Source: Paenibacillus sp. 19GGS1-52 (GTDB lineage: Bacteria > Bacillota > Bacilli > Paenibacillales > Paenibacillaceae). From it: DNA of 64,000 bases. Of the stretch, positions 16,463-23,431 are shown one piece after another. Made by a program: the position numbers and the translations under genes. The notes beneath the pieces were generated by a model. It did no database searches, was not told the origin of the DNA, and saw only the letters and a list, made by a program, of their open reading frames with translations. Location: assembly GCF_022369515.1 (NCBI RefSeq), contig NZ_CP059724.1:4402001-4466000 (forward strand). Reading direction: 5' to 3'. The first letter of the stretch is position 1; the number at the start of each line of letters is the position of its first letter.

Positions 16463-16720
16463 TTGAACTATCCTATAAACCAAATGAATTCAATGCACCA
16501 AATGCACCAGATGCCCCAATCTATTGTGGTATACCCTGTTGATCCTTATGTTGTAGAAACCTTAAGATCCGTTATTGGAAAACATGTTCTTTTGGAAACT
16601 ACTCGTGGCGGAATCAGTGGATGCGTTGTTGATGTCAAACCAGATCATGTTGTTTTAGAAACAAGAGGAAGAAATTTCTATGTCCGTATTAGCGAGATTG
16701 TTTGGATCATGCCTGAGTAA
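16463..16720 (+). CDS. DUF2642 (YuzF-like) small protein
   Basis: An 85-residue protein starting with TTG at 16463 (AGGAGG, 7-nt gap). After a Met/Gln/Asn-rich leader it shows DPYVVETLRSVIGKHVLLET, TRGGISGCVVDVKPDHVVLE and FYVRISEIVWIMPE, the DUF2642 signature found in spore-coat-associated proteins such as YuzF and CotI regions. The fold is a small Sm-like beta-barrel by pattern. A strong terminator follows. It is intact within the prophage remnant and oriented against it. Confidence 0.75.
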   Translation: MNYPINQMNSMHQMHQMPQSIVVYPVDPYVVETLRSVIGKHVLLETTRGGISGCVVDVKPDHVVLETRGRNFYVRISEIVWIMPE

Positions 16721-16733
16721 TTTGTACCCCCCG

Positions 16734-16757
16734 GAGAGCTCACAGCTCTCTTTTTTT
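16734..16757 (+). terminator. Rho-independent terminator
   Basis: GAGAGCT - CAC - AGCTCTC followed by T7, 13 nt after the DUF2642 stop codon. Confidence 0.9.
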
Positions 16758-16857
16758 ACTTTTTCTCGCTTGACGCAAATGTCTTGTTATCCATTTCTAG
16801 GGCTATGCTCTAAAATAGTGACATCTGCCTAACCTGACCAGCTGCTTACGGATTGAT

Positions 16858-16923
16858 TCACATAACTTCTTCCCGACTGCCCCCGTCAGCGCCTGCAAAG
16901 TTATCTATGATGATCTCTCTCAT
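16858..16923 (-). pseudogene. N-terminal scrap of a phage DNA methyltransferase
   Basis: From ATG 16923 (AAAGGCGG upstream) 21 codons read MREIIIDNFAGADGGSREEV followed by a stop. MREIIIDNFAGGGGAS is the standard beginning of phage C5-cytosine methyltransferases, whose motif I starts at FAG. Only this start remains; the catalytic part is absent. Confidence 0.6.
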
Positions 16924-16941
16924 GAGTTGCCGCCTTTCTGC

Positions 16942-17159
16942 TCAAAATAAGAGCGTATGTTCCGTCTCAGGCATGTGACTGCCCGCCGCCGCAGGCTTCC
17001 CTCGGCGTTTGCTCGGTTTTTTCTTCTTTTCGTCATATTCCTTGTACGCCACTGGATCAATGATCGACCAGATAACCTGGTGCTAGTAAAGGCTTTATCC
17101 TTAAGCAGAACCTTTGACCCTACTTCTCCGGCCCAGCTGTGGACGTCTACATATTTTTT
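16942..17159 (-). pseudogene. Frameshifted phage gene fragment
   Basis: One frame gives KKYVDVHSWAGEVGSKVLLK followed by DKAFTSTRLSGRSL; another gives VIWSIIDPVAYKEYDEKKKK followed by PSKRRGKPAAAGSHMPET and a stop at 16942. Both have coding-like composition and join near 17070, consistent with a frameshift in one gene directly upstream of the methyltransferase start. The family is not recognised. Confidence 0.4.
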
Positions 17160-17164
17160 TACTG

Positions 17165-17458
17165 CTAGTGGCGCGTGATCCCAGCTGTAGCCAGTTGGCC
17201 GACCTGTGCCACTCGCCAGCTTTGAGAGGTCATCTCGCTGTTTGGGCGATCATGAAGTAGTTCAAATACCGGATGACTGTCTGCCTTATCCTTTCCGCCA
17301 CCAGGTCGCTTTTTGTACACGAATAAAAGCAACGTTCCAACACCTTCAGAGAGTACTCTCACGCAGCTGAAAACGGTTATGAACTTCATCGCCTGCGCCT
17401 CGGATATTTTGTCTCCTGGGGAGGATTGTCTGCCATACAAAAATACCCTATCGACCAT
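17165..17458 (-). pseudogene. Fragment of an HK97-type phage portal protein
   Basis: 97 codons include SEAQAMKFITVFSCVRVLSE, GVGTLLLFVYKKRPGGGKDK and DHPVFELLHDRPNSEMTSQ-type sequence (here SHPVFELLHDRPNSEMTSQS). This is the conserved N-terminal third of HK97-family portal proteins, which are normally about 400 residues. The frame ends abruptly after QLATAGITRH, where homologues continue into the core. Its position upstream of early-region genes is not the normal phage order. Confidence 0.75.
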
Positions 17459-17657
17459 TTATTAATCACATCTTTTAGCCCGGGAACCCAAAGCAAGGTA
17501 TCTTGCATGATACAGTTTAAAACTATACTGTAACCTGTTCAAACTTCTCAATATCAGGACTAATTTCGCTTAAATTCCTATTTTCACGCTCAAAAGAGTT
17601 TTAAAAAGAACGAGAGAGGTAATAGGAAGGAGTGACATCGGAGGAGACTAGTTACTT

Positions 17658-17849
17658 ATGATGCAAAGTGAAATCGAATCGATTTTAGCGAGTAAAACTT
17701 CTTTGAGCATTCATCTTATTAGCGGTGAAACATATATAGGTTTTTTTGATTTTAATCTTGAAACTAAATATTTGAACGTAATCGGTATGAATATTACTTT
17801 CCCCGTTTGGGCCATCAAACGAATTAAAAATACCCCGTTGACCAAATAA
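17658..17849 (+). CDS. Small Sm-like hypothetical protein
   Basis: A 63-residue protein. GGAGGAGA lies 10-13 nt before the two possible ATGs (17658, 17661). The pattern SIHLISGETYIGFFDFNLET and LNVIGMNITFPVWAIKRI resembles a small five-strand Sm-like barrel, but no family can be named. A terminator overlaps its stop codon. It is likely host-derived and lies beyond the last recognisable phage gene. Confidence 0.55.
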   Translation: MMQSEIESILASKTSLSIHLISGETYIGFFDFNLETKYLNVIGMNITFPVWAIKRIKNTPLTK

Positions 17850-17869
17850 GGTTGACGGGATATTTTTTT
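17830..17869 (+). terminator. Terminator overlapping the stop codon
   Basis: ATACCCCGTTGACC and GGTTGACGGGATAT pair (with G-U pairs) around AAATAA, followed by T7. The stop codon of the 63-residue gene lies in the loop. Confidence 0.75.
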
Positions 17870-18026
17870 GTGTACTTCTGGATCCGTCCACCATAATCAA
17901 TAAACCATGCTCTGTGAACTGGACACTCCCAGCAAATCCGCGATGAGATAACTCATACACGTTCGTTACGGATTCAAACGTTAATTAGGAGTTTATAATA
18001 AACTGTAGTCAGAAAGAGGGTCCGTA

Positions 18027-18668
18027 ATGTATTTAAGCGAGTTTGCCAACGAATATAGTGAGAATTTTGAAGTATTACGAAATGGTAAAATAATATCGGT
18101 TACAAAGGGCGTAATTAGCCACAGTAAAGGAAAGAAGATTATTCAGTTCTCTCTTGATACGGATGTTTTCTGTGGAGATTGGATCGTGTCTCGTCTATCG
18201 AATAAAAGGTTTTATATCGATGATGTAATTTCACGTAAAAATTTTAATAATCGTCCTCGGTCAAAGGTCGTGTATTATTCTACTGAAATAGAACATGAAG
18301 CGAAGACTACCCTGCTCACTTCAGCTCCTCTAATGCTCACCGATCAAGATTCTCACATTCGAGCACAACCTGACTCCACACTATTCACTAATGTTTCCGA
18401 TGAGCAAATCGAAGATTATATAGAGAATAACTGTGGCGAAGATAAGGAATTAATGCGGGGCTTGTTACGAAGTATTAATGCGGTGATAGAAAATAATATA
18501 CCTGTTCAGAAGGGATCGTTTAGCGTCTTCTCTGAGATTTCACCCAAATATGCCTGGCTTCTAGGTATATTAACAACAAAACTACTTGTTCACTTTTTTA
18601 GTAATACCATTACTCCGGATATAAAGCCGATTATGCCCTCAAGTGAGGCATCACCTATAACTAATTAA
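18027..18668 (+). CDS. Hypothetical protein
   Basis: A 213-residue protein that I do not recognise. The first 90 residues look like a beta-rich domain (EVLRNGKIISVTKGVISHSK, KIIQFSLDTDVFCGDWIVSR). The middle is polar (DEQIEDYIENNCGEDKELMR), and residues about 170-195 form a moderately hydrophobic helix (AWLLGILTTKLLVHFF). There is no signal peptide. The start ATG 18027 has AGAAAGAGGG upstream. A terminator follows. Confidence 0.6.
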   Translation: MYLSEFANEYSENFEVLRNGKIISVTKGVISHSKGKKIIQFSLDTDVFCGDWIVSRLSNKRFYIDDVISRKNFNNRPRSKVVYYSTEIEHEAKTTLLTSAPLMLTDQDSHIRAQPDSTLFTNVSDEQIEDYIENNCGEDKELMRGLLRSINAVIENNIPVQKGSFSVFSEISPKYAWLLGILTTKLLVHFFSNTITPDIKPIMPSSEASPITN

Positions 18669-18718
18669 TGACCTAATTGTCATCACTATTCATATAAATT
18701 CCATCCTCATCATCGAGT

Positions 18719-18752
18719 AAAAGCCTTCCTGATTAAGGAAAGGCTTTTTTAT
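18719..18752 (+). terminator. Rho-independent terminator
   Basis: AAGCCTTCCT and AGGAAAGGCTT pair around GATTA with T6 downstream. It lies between convergent genes. Confidence 0.85.
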
Positions 18753-18756
18753 TTAA

Positions 18757-19005
18757 TTACTTTGGTTGCTCGACAAATTGTCCAGTCAATGGATCATAAT
18801 GAGGTCGCTCTCCAGCAATCTTTAGTTCAATTCGATGCATCGATTGCAGAAGTTCTCCAAAACCAATAAAAAACACTCCAACTATAATTGCCCATACGAC
18901 AACCTTGAAACTGGCAAGTATGCTACCTGAGCCTATCGGGACAGCAAGCAGTATTCCAAGGACTATAATGCCACTTCCAAAATACTTAAGATGTTCACCT
19001 TTCAT
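18757..19005 (-). CDS. Small membrane protein
   Basis: An 82-residue protein with two transmembrane helices (SGIIVLGILLAVPIGSGSIL and VVVWAIIVGVFFIGFGELLQ) and a polar C-terminus ending HYDPLTGQFVEQPK. AAGGAGG precedes the ATG at 19005. It lies 30 nt downstream of the P-loop protein gene, suggesting a two-gene transcript. Function unknown. Confidence 0.6.
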   Translation of the reverse strand: MKGEHLKYFGSGIIVLGILLAVPIGSGSILASFKVVVWAIIVGVFFIGFGELLQSMHRIELKIAGERPHYDPLTGQFVEQPK

Positions 19006-19034
19006 CAGTTTCCTCCTTCATTAGTTCATTTTCT

Positions 19035-19907
19035 TCAAAATATTAATCTATTTATTTGTAGATCCTGCTCCCTATCCGATAGGATCCCAAATAAAAGTTG
19101 CTTGTAATCGTTTAAGTCAAACGAAGAATTATTCACTTTTTGCTGAGCTATTGTGATGCCGTTTAAAATTTCTTCTTCCAATGCCCTCCTTGCCTGAAGA
19201 ACGTGCAGAGTTCCTTCTACACCCTTGTAACCATGCTCTTGTCCATACCCTTGGTTTGTATAATATTCAATAAATCCCTCTGACCATTCCTTAGGTCTTT
19301 CCTTAACGATCTTTCTAAATGAATGCTCTAGATCGTTCTGTTCTACGTAAATCAACAATGGATTCAATCGCTCCACAATCGCTGCAAGTTCTTTAACATA
19401 ACTTAGTATTTCTTCTTTGTTCGCGTCATATTTAATCATTCCTATCGTTACAGGATTCTGTATAAAACAACAATCAAAAATAAAGATGTCTGAACCTATC
19501 AAAGCACTCTCTACAAACTCCCTCCATCTTTTTGTGATTAGTTCCCTGTTTTGTTCTAGCGACAATTCATAAATATCTTTTTTGACAACGGTATGCATGA
19601 ATTCATCTGGAAAAATCAGCTTATCTTCACTTATTATTTTCCGATATTCCAATAAGTAGTTGTTATCTTTTTTAATCATACGAGTTCTCAACAATTCACT
19701 AAATTTTTCATAGGTGCTCAATAATTCATCGAATTCTTTTTTATTAAAGCAGGCAACTCCCTCATAATCAGCGGGATGTTCCAAATCTCCTTCTAAAAAC
19801 AATTGAGATTTAATATTCATTTCCGTAAGAATCTCATGAACTAGTTGAGCCGTAGTTGTTTTTCCGAATCCTGGTAATCCCTCAATTAATATTAACTTTG
19901 TTCTCAT
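19035..19907 (-). CDS. P-loop nucleoside-triphosphate-binding protein (kinase-like)
   Basis: A 290-residue protein with Walker A GLPGFGKTTTAQ near residues 9-20, embedded in KLILIEGLPG as in nucleotide and small-molecule kinases. SDIFIFDCCFIQNP around residue 150 could be the Walker B strand. No specific family is recognised. ATG 19907 is preferred because GGAGGAGA precedes it by 9 nt; a start six codons earlier overlaps that site. Confidence 0.65.
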   Translation of the reverse strand: MRTKLILIEGLPGFGKTTTAQLVHEILTEMNIKSQLFLEGDLEHPADYEGVACFNKKEFDELLSTYEKFSELLRTRMIKKDNNYLLEYRKIISEDKLIFPDEFMHTVVKKDIYELSLEQNRELITKRWREFVESALIGSDIFIFDCCFIQNPVTIGMIKYDANKEEILSYVKELAAIVERLNPLLIYVEQNDLEHSFRKIVKERPKEWSEGFIEYYTNQGYGQEHGYKGVEGTLHVLQARRALEEEILNGITIAQQKVNNSSFDLNDYKQLLFGILSDREQDLQINRLIF

Positions 19908-19936
19908 ATAAACGTTCTCCTCCATTTGATATTCTG

Positions 19937-20598
19937 CTATTGATAAGGACTCATGATGTCAAAGTGATCCTTGCGCAGCGACGGCTTCCTTATCGCTTCC
20001 CAATCCGGCGGCGCAGCGAAGAAGGTCTTCAGTCGATCAAAGATTTGTTCTCGTTCCGCGAACCGAAGGGTCCATGTTGTTCTATTAGCTTCTTCGCCTC
20101 GCGCATATGAGTCTCGAATCGAATCAGATCAAATAATAAGGAGAAATAGCCCATCAACTCTTCGAACATCCCGCGCTCCGTGTCGCCTATCGGGATATTG
20201 GTGAAACCATGTCTCAAGCCCTTTTTAGACTCCTCCATATAGGAGTAGTTTAAGCGCGCTAAGTTCGCTGCGTACACAGTTCTGCCGATACGATAGTGGT
20301 AGAATGCGCTACACAGCAGCCAGACAAGAGGAGGATAAATCCACCAAAACTATTCCGAATGGTCCCAATATAAACTGCGATTGGCCGTTCCCAGCAGCTC
20401 GAAATAATCTGCAAGCGTACCGACGTCACCTTGCTCGTATAATGGCTCCATTAATCCACGAAACTCATAAAGTCCGAAAGCGAAATGGTTCTCGATCGTA
20501 TATCCTTCGGCTAGGTAATCACGATGGTCCTCCTCCGTACGTTCGACCTTCTCCTTTAACCCTGCGTAGAATAATAATCGATCATTCATATTCCGCAT
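19937..20598 (-). pseudogene. Broken gene of unknown family
   Basis: A single frame from ATG 20598 (or Met4) reads MNDRLLFYAGLKEKVERTEE ... ANRSLYWDHSE, a TAG at 20350-20352, then FWWIYPPLVWLLCSAFYHYR and on to LIEQHGPFGS. Near 20055 the coding signal moves to another frame (REQIFDRLKTFFAAPPDWEA ... HFDIMSPYQ, stop 19937). The ancestral protein would be about 220 residues and mostly helical. The family is not recognised. One nonsense codon and one frameshift disable it. Confidence 0.6.
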
Positions 20599-21091
20599 GC
20601 ATGCTCCCTAATATCCATATACACCCTTTTATAGTAATTCTGTATTGCTACCTTACTGTCCTGCCTAACGAATCGTCTTGCTAGGGAGGAGGGTATAAGC
20701 AAGGGGAATGAAATGGTTTTAGATATGATTACTAACAAGTATGAGTAAAGAGCATTTTCAAATACCTAAATAATTCGAGCTGGTTTAGGAATGCCTAGTA
20801 GCTGTAGCCAGTGGGTAAAAATATAACCCCGCCATGTTCAGCAGGGTTAATGCAAATTATCTTCCACCAGTTGTCATATGAACCCTCATTTCAAATCATT
20901 TCCTTTTCCCGAAGAGGGGAGAGATCCAATTAATCAACGATGTAGTTCTAGCTTTATACCTTAGATACTTTTCGTCAATCGATTTGTCATATATAATCTC
21001 ATATGTAGAATACAATAGGTGAAGTATTTTGTCCGAAGAATGGACTGAACCTTTTTAACACGATGAAAGCTGAAGATGAGGAGGATATAAA
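20599..21091. other. Intergenic stretch without a supported gene
   Basis: About 490 bases with many stops in all frames. The only structure seen is a hairpin TAACCC/GGGTTA at 20824-20849, which might terminate transcription. The A/T-rich part from 20960 onward presumably holds the promoter of the 72-codon gene that follows. Confidence 0.5.
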
Positions 21092-21310
21092 TTGGAGGAA
21101 GTACGAATTCAAAACAAAGATCGTACCGTTAGTTTTAGGGTCGCGGAAGCAGCAGGTGAATTTATCGTCTTTGATATGTCACTATCTAGCCCCACGCGGA
21201 ATAGAACAACTTACAGTGGCACTAATTTCAAAGACGCTTGGAAAGCAGTAGAATCTATAATTGGGGAAACCGCTATACCTAATGAATTCCAAAAGCATGC
21301 AACTTCCTGA
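21092..21310 (+). CDS. Small hypothetical protein
   Basis: A 72-residue soluble protein beginning with TTG at 21092, with GAGGAGG 7 nt upstream. It reads MEEVRIQNKDRTVSFRVAEA and TTYSGTNFKDAWKAVESIIG; no family is recognised. It ends at a strong terminator shared with the convergent YolD-like operon. Confidence 0.55.
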   Translation: MEEVRIQNKDRTVSFRVAEAAGEFIVFDMSLSSPTRNRTTYSGTNFKDAWKAVESIIGETAIPNEFQKHATS

Positions 21311-21315
21311 ACAAC

Positions 21316-21350
21316 AGAAACGGCCCCAAGCAATTAATGGGACCGTTTCT
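21316..21350 (+). terminator. Bidirectional terminator
   Basis: AGAAACGGCCCCA and TGGGACCGTTTCT pair around AGCAATTAA. It lies between two convergent genes. Confidence 0.8.
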
Positions 21351-21569
21351 TTATGAAGTCACATCAATAACATCTTCTATTCGCATCCAATCCCAATCAT
21401 CATCTGGCCACCGAAGTTTAATACCCAGCTGCCGGTCTACCTTCATTACTATACCTTTGGCAAATCGGTTCTCAAATGAATCGTACAAGGTGAGTGTGAC
21501 GGCGCTATGCTCCTCCATAGACTTGTATAACGCCTGTTCGATCATTTCTCTTTTTGTTAATTCACTCAT
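21351..21569 (-). CDS. YolD-like family protein
   Basis: A 72-residue protein: MSELTKREMIEQALYKSMEE, VTLTLYDSFENRFAKGIVMK and VDRQLGIKLRWP..DWDWMRIEDVIDV. The G.V.kiD...i.L.....w..i.l.dIidi pattern matches YolD-like proteins, small beta-barrels usually encoded beside Y-family polymerases. ATG 21569 overlaps the preceding stop (ATGA) and has GAAGGGGA upstream, so a longer in-frame start is rejected. It is probably SOS-induced (see the LexA boxes at 21785-21819). Confidence 0.65.
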   Translation of the reverse strand: MSELTKREMIEQALYKSMEEHSAVTLTLYDSFENRFAKGIVMKVDRQLGIKLRWPDDDWDWMRIEDVIDVTS

Positions 21570-21763
21570 GCTATCTTCCCCTTCTTCACCGGCTGCCAAG
21601 CAAGGATGCTATGGGTCAGAAATACACGCGGTGATCCGGTAGTCAGACAAGTTGCTCTTATTCGACCGTCTCGGATACCTTCAATCTCAATTTTCCGTTG
21701 CGTGATCTTCCCTGCTTTGTCCTGGTACATTATTTCAATGGTTTGGCCGATACTCATTTTCAT
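21566..21763 (-). CDS. Small WYL-like beta-barrel protein
   Basis: A 65-residue protein (MSIGQTIEIMYQDKAGKITQ, RKIEIEGIRDGRIRATCLTT, RVFLTHSILAWQPV). The strand pattern and the I.Y.D..G..tqR.i.i motif resemble the WYL-type beta-barrel found with YolD genes. GGAGG is 7 nt before ATG 21763. It forms a two-gene operon with the YolD-like gene through a 4-nt overlap. Confidence 0.6.
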   Translation of the reverse strand: MKMSIGQTIEIMYQDKAGKITQRKIEIEGIRDGRIRATCLTTGSPRVFLTHSILAWQPVKKGKIA

Positions 21764-21784
21764 TTTGACCGCCTCCAGGTATAA

Positions 21785-21819
21785 GAACGTTTGTTTGTAT
21801 TATATGCGAACATTCGTTC
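21785..21819 (-). promoter_or_regulatory. Two LexA (DinR) boxes
   Basis: GAACATTCGTTC at 21808-21819 is an exact GAAC-N4-GTTC box. GAACGTTTGTTT at 21785-21796 is a one-mismatch copy (GTTT instead of GTTC). Both lie 20-60 nt upstream of the WYL-like/YolD operon start, where the Bacillus-type SOS repressor would block the promoter. Confidence 0.75.
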
Positions 21820-21837
21820 TTTATGCAATGTAAAATA

Positions 21838-21867
21838 AAGGAGCCTCTATTATTTCCAAGGCTCCTT
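21838..21867 (-). terminator. Rho-independent terminator
   Basis: AAGGAGCCT and AGGCTCCTT pair; on the minus strand the hairpin is followed by T-rich sequence (TTTATTTTA). It serves the spore-surface-like gene ending at 21937. Confidence 0.75.
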
Positions 21868-21936
21868 CTTCCTTTTTAATCGGTTGGTTAATGCTATAAC
21901 GTACTCCAAGATGAAACGGATAAATTCTAATCTTTT

Positions 21937-22386
21937 TTAAAATGCACCCGCTTGTGCAACACCACTAAAAGCGACAGGCCCAGTAATTGTGATATCTGGT
22001 CCCTCGCCAGTGTCAGCAGCGTACATAGAGTATCGTAATTCACCTGTGCCAGGAACAACTGGATGAAAATCTACGGCATGAAATGAAAGCAGGTTATTTC
22101 CTGTGAACAAATCTACGACTGCAGTATAGATTAAGACACCAGTACCACTTACTCCTGTACCTCCTCTTTCAACGGTAATCGTAACCTCGTTTGCCGCAAC
22201 TCCAGCAACACCGATTGTTCCCCACAATTCAATACGGACATCCGCAGCATTTGGAGTTGCTAATACATCCGCGACTTGTAAACCGATATCACCCAAAAGC
22301 AGGGTTGGAGTTGTTGGAAGCACAGTTGTACCGGTACTAAGATTACTAAACTCAGAGACTCTAGAATCTAGAAATTGTATAGCCAT
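21937..22386 (-). CDS. Beta-rich hypothetical protein (surface/exosporium-like)
   Basis: A 149-residue protein rich in Thr, Gly and Val. It begins MAIQFLDSRVSEFSNLSTGT and continues as a single beta-sandwich-like domain (VRIELWGTIGVAGVAANEVT, LRYSMYAADTGEGPDI). It resembles C-terminal domains of spore-surface (BclA-type) proteins but has no collagen repeat, so the assignment is tentative. ATG 22386 has AAGGAGTG upstream; a start three codons earlier is less likely. Confidence 0.5.
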   Translation of the reverse strand: MAIQFLDSRVSEFSNLSTGTTVLPTTPTLLLGDIGLQVADVLATPNAADVRIELWGTIGVAGVAANEVTITVERGGTGVSGTGVLIYTAVVDLFTGNNLLSFHAVDFHPVVPGTGELRYSMYAADTGEGPDITITGPVAFSGVAQAGAF

Positions 22387-22510
22387 GTGGATCACTCCTT
22401 ATTAAATTATTACCTTCCGGAAGGCATAATATAATATATGTGATCTTTTAAAAACTGATTGGACAAACTAACTATATAACAAGAAGAATCGGCTACTGGA
22501 AAATAAAAGT

Positions 22511-22545
22511 GCCCCCTAGAAATTCCATCGGATTTACCAGGGGGT
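22511..22545 (-). terminator. Rho-independent terminator
   Basis: GCCCCCT and AGGGGGT arms; on the minus strand it is followed by ACTTTTATTTT. It terminates the YjcZ-type genes upstream. Confidence 0.7.
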
Positions 22546-22592
22546 TTATCCGATGTCTATTCTAAGAGGCAGCTATAGTGGAAGGTTTGAAT

Positions 22593-22694
22593 TTAAATCA
22601 TGAAAGTCTTAGTGATGATTACCAACAAAATAAACAGAACCAAAATTGCAGTGGGAGATGTAAATCCACCATATCCTCCAGCAAATTCACCCAT
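22593..22694 (-). CDS. YjcZ-family sporulation protein (33 aa)
   Basis: MGEFAGGYGGFTSPTAILVL followed by FILLVIITKTFMI: a Gly/Tyr-rich N-terminus and one hydrophobic helix, the standard form of YjcZ/YczN small spore-former proteins. AAAGGAGG lies 8 nt before the ATG. It is one of three paralogues in this region. Confidence 0.85.
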   Translation of the reverse strand: MGEFAGGYGGFTSPTAILVLFILLVIITKTFMI

Positions 22695-22724
22695 TATATT
22701 TCCTCCTTTCTAATTGAAAAAGGC

Positions 22725-22835
22725 TTAGAATATACAAGCTTTTAAAATAATAACTAATAAGATATAGAGTACCAAGATTGCTCCTGTCGAAGTAAAAGGA
22801 CTGATGACTCTATGCTCATGTCCACACTCACTCAT
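22725..22835 (-). CDS. YjcZ-family-like sporulation protein (36 aa)
   Basis: MSECGHEHRVISPFTSTGAI followed by LVLYILLVIILKACIF. The N-terminus is polar (CGHEH) instead of Gly-rich, but the FTS.TAILVLYILLVII helix matches the two neighbouring paralogues. GGGGGG precedes the ATG. It lies 30 nt upstream of the 33-residue paralogue, likely in one transcript. Confidence 0.78.
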   Translation of the reverse strand: MSECGHEHRVISPFTSTGAILVLYILLVIILKACIF

Positions 22836-22975
22836 TTGTTACCCCCCTTTGCAATTGAGTACAATTTAAGGTATGAGCAAATGCTTACTAAGGATTGGGC
22901 AAAGTGGCAAAATTTCACCCAAGTGAATTCCGTCATTAGTAATTGGTTATATTAATAACAAAGGAGTTGTTTTTT

Positions 22976-23050
22976 ATGTCATGGATCATTATTGTGATCG
23001 TCTTGGTTGTAGTTTTTGGATTGTTTAACAGAGGCAAACGTCGCAGATAA
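22976..23050 (+). CDS. Tiny single-pass membrane protein with basic tail (24 aa)
   Basis: ATG 22976, with AAGGAG 9 nt upstream, encodes a helix MSWIIIVIVLVVVFGLF and the tail NRGKRRR. A terminator overlaps the stop codon. No family is recognised, but a second gene of the same design follows at 23188, which supports both being real. Confidence 0.6.
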   Translation: MSWIIIVIVLVVVFGLFNRGKRRR

Positions 23051-23067
23051 TGCGGCGTATTTTTTTG
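23038..23067 (+). terminator. Terminator overlapping a stop codon
   Basis: ACGTCGCA and TGCGGCGT pair around GATAA and are followed by T7; the stop codon of the 24-residue gene lies in the loop. Confidence 0.8.
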
Positions 23068-23187
23068 TCCGGAGCTATTACTTACGCATATTAGCTTAAT
23101 TTGGTGGACTTCTATCTTTCATCGTCATATCCGTCCGCGGCCTTGCCCTGTATAATTGCTATTAACAACTTGCAAGGGGTGTTTAGT

Positions 23188-23280
23188 TTGCGAATCGCCT
23201 TCTGGATTATTTTCGCTTTTGTGTCAGTTTTAGTTGTGTTTGTGGTCGGTGGATTGATCGGACGTAAGCGACGCAAGTAA
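23188..23280 (+). CDS. Tiny single-pass membrane protein with basic tail (30 aa)
   Basis: TTG 23188, with AAGGGGTG 6 nt upstream, encodes a helix FWIIFAFVSVLVVFVVGGLI and the tail GRKRRK. It has its own terminator. Its layout equals that of the 24-residue gene 140 bp upstream: one helix, four or five basic residues, then an immediate terminator. Confidence 0.58.
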   Translation: MRIAFWIIFAFVSVLVVFVVGGLIGRKRRK

Positions 23281-23287
23281 GTTATTG

Positions 23288-23307
23288 GGGGCTGTGCCCC
23301 TTTTTTT
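23288..23307 (+). terminator. Rho-independent terminator
   Basis: GGGGC - TGT - GCCCC followed by T7, just after the 30-residue gene. Confidence 0.85.
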
Positions 23308-23431
23308 GTGTTTCCAACTGCTCCTGTCAGCTTCACCGCCCAAATATTATTACTTATAGGCATTCGCCGTGAACGATATAGGTTATAGTCCATAGACTGT
23401 TGTCGAGATATATTATCTGAGGAGGTTATTC

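Noticed and set aside
17685..17960. 91-codon minus-strand frame over the 63-residue gene
   Set aside because: Mostly antisense to an intact gene and its terminator. The segment YELSHRGFAGSVQFTEHG looks somewhat protein-like but could not be tied to any family.
22476..22500. Possible fifth copy of the dispersed repeat (AAGAAGAATCGGCTACTGG)
   Set aside because: Only about 12 bases resemble the 5' end, and the invariant core TTTCTTCGAGAAATA is missing.
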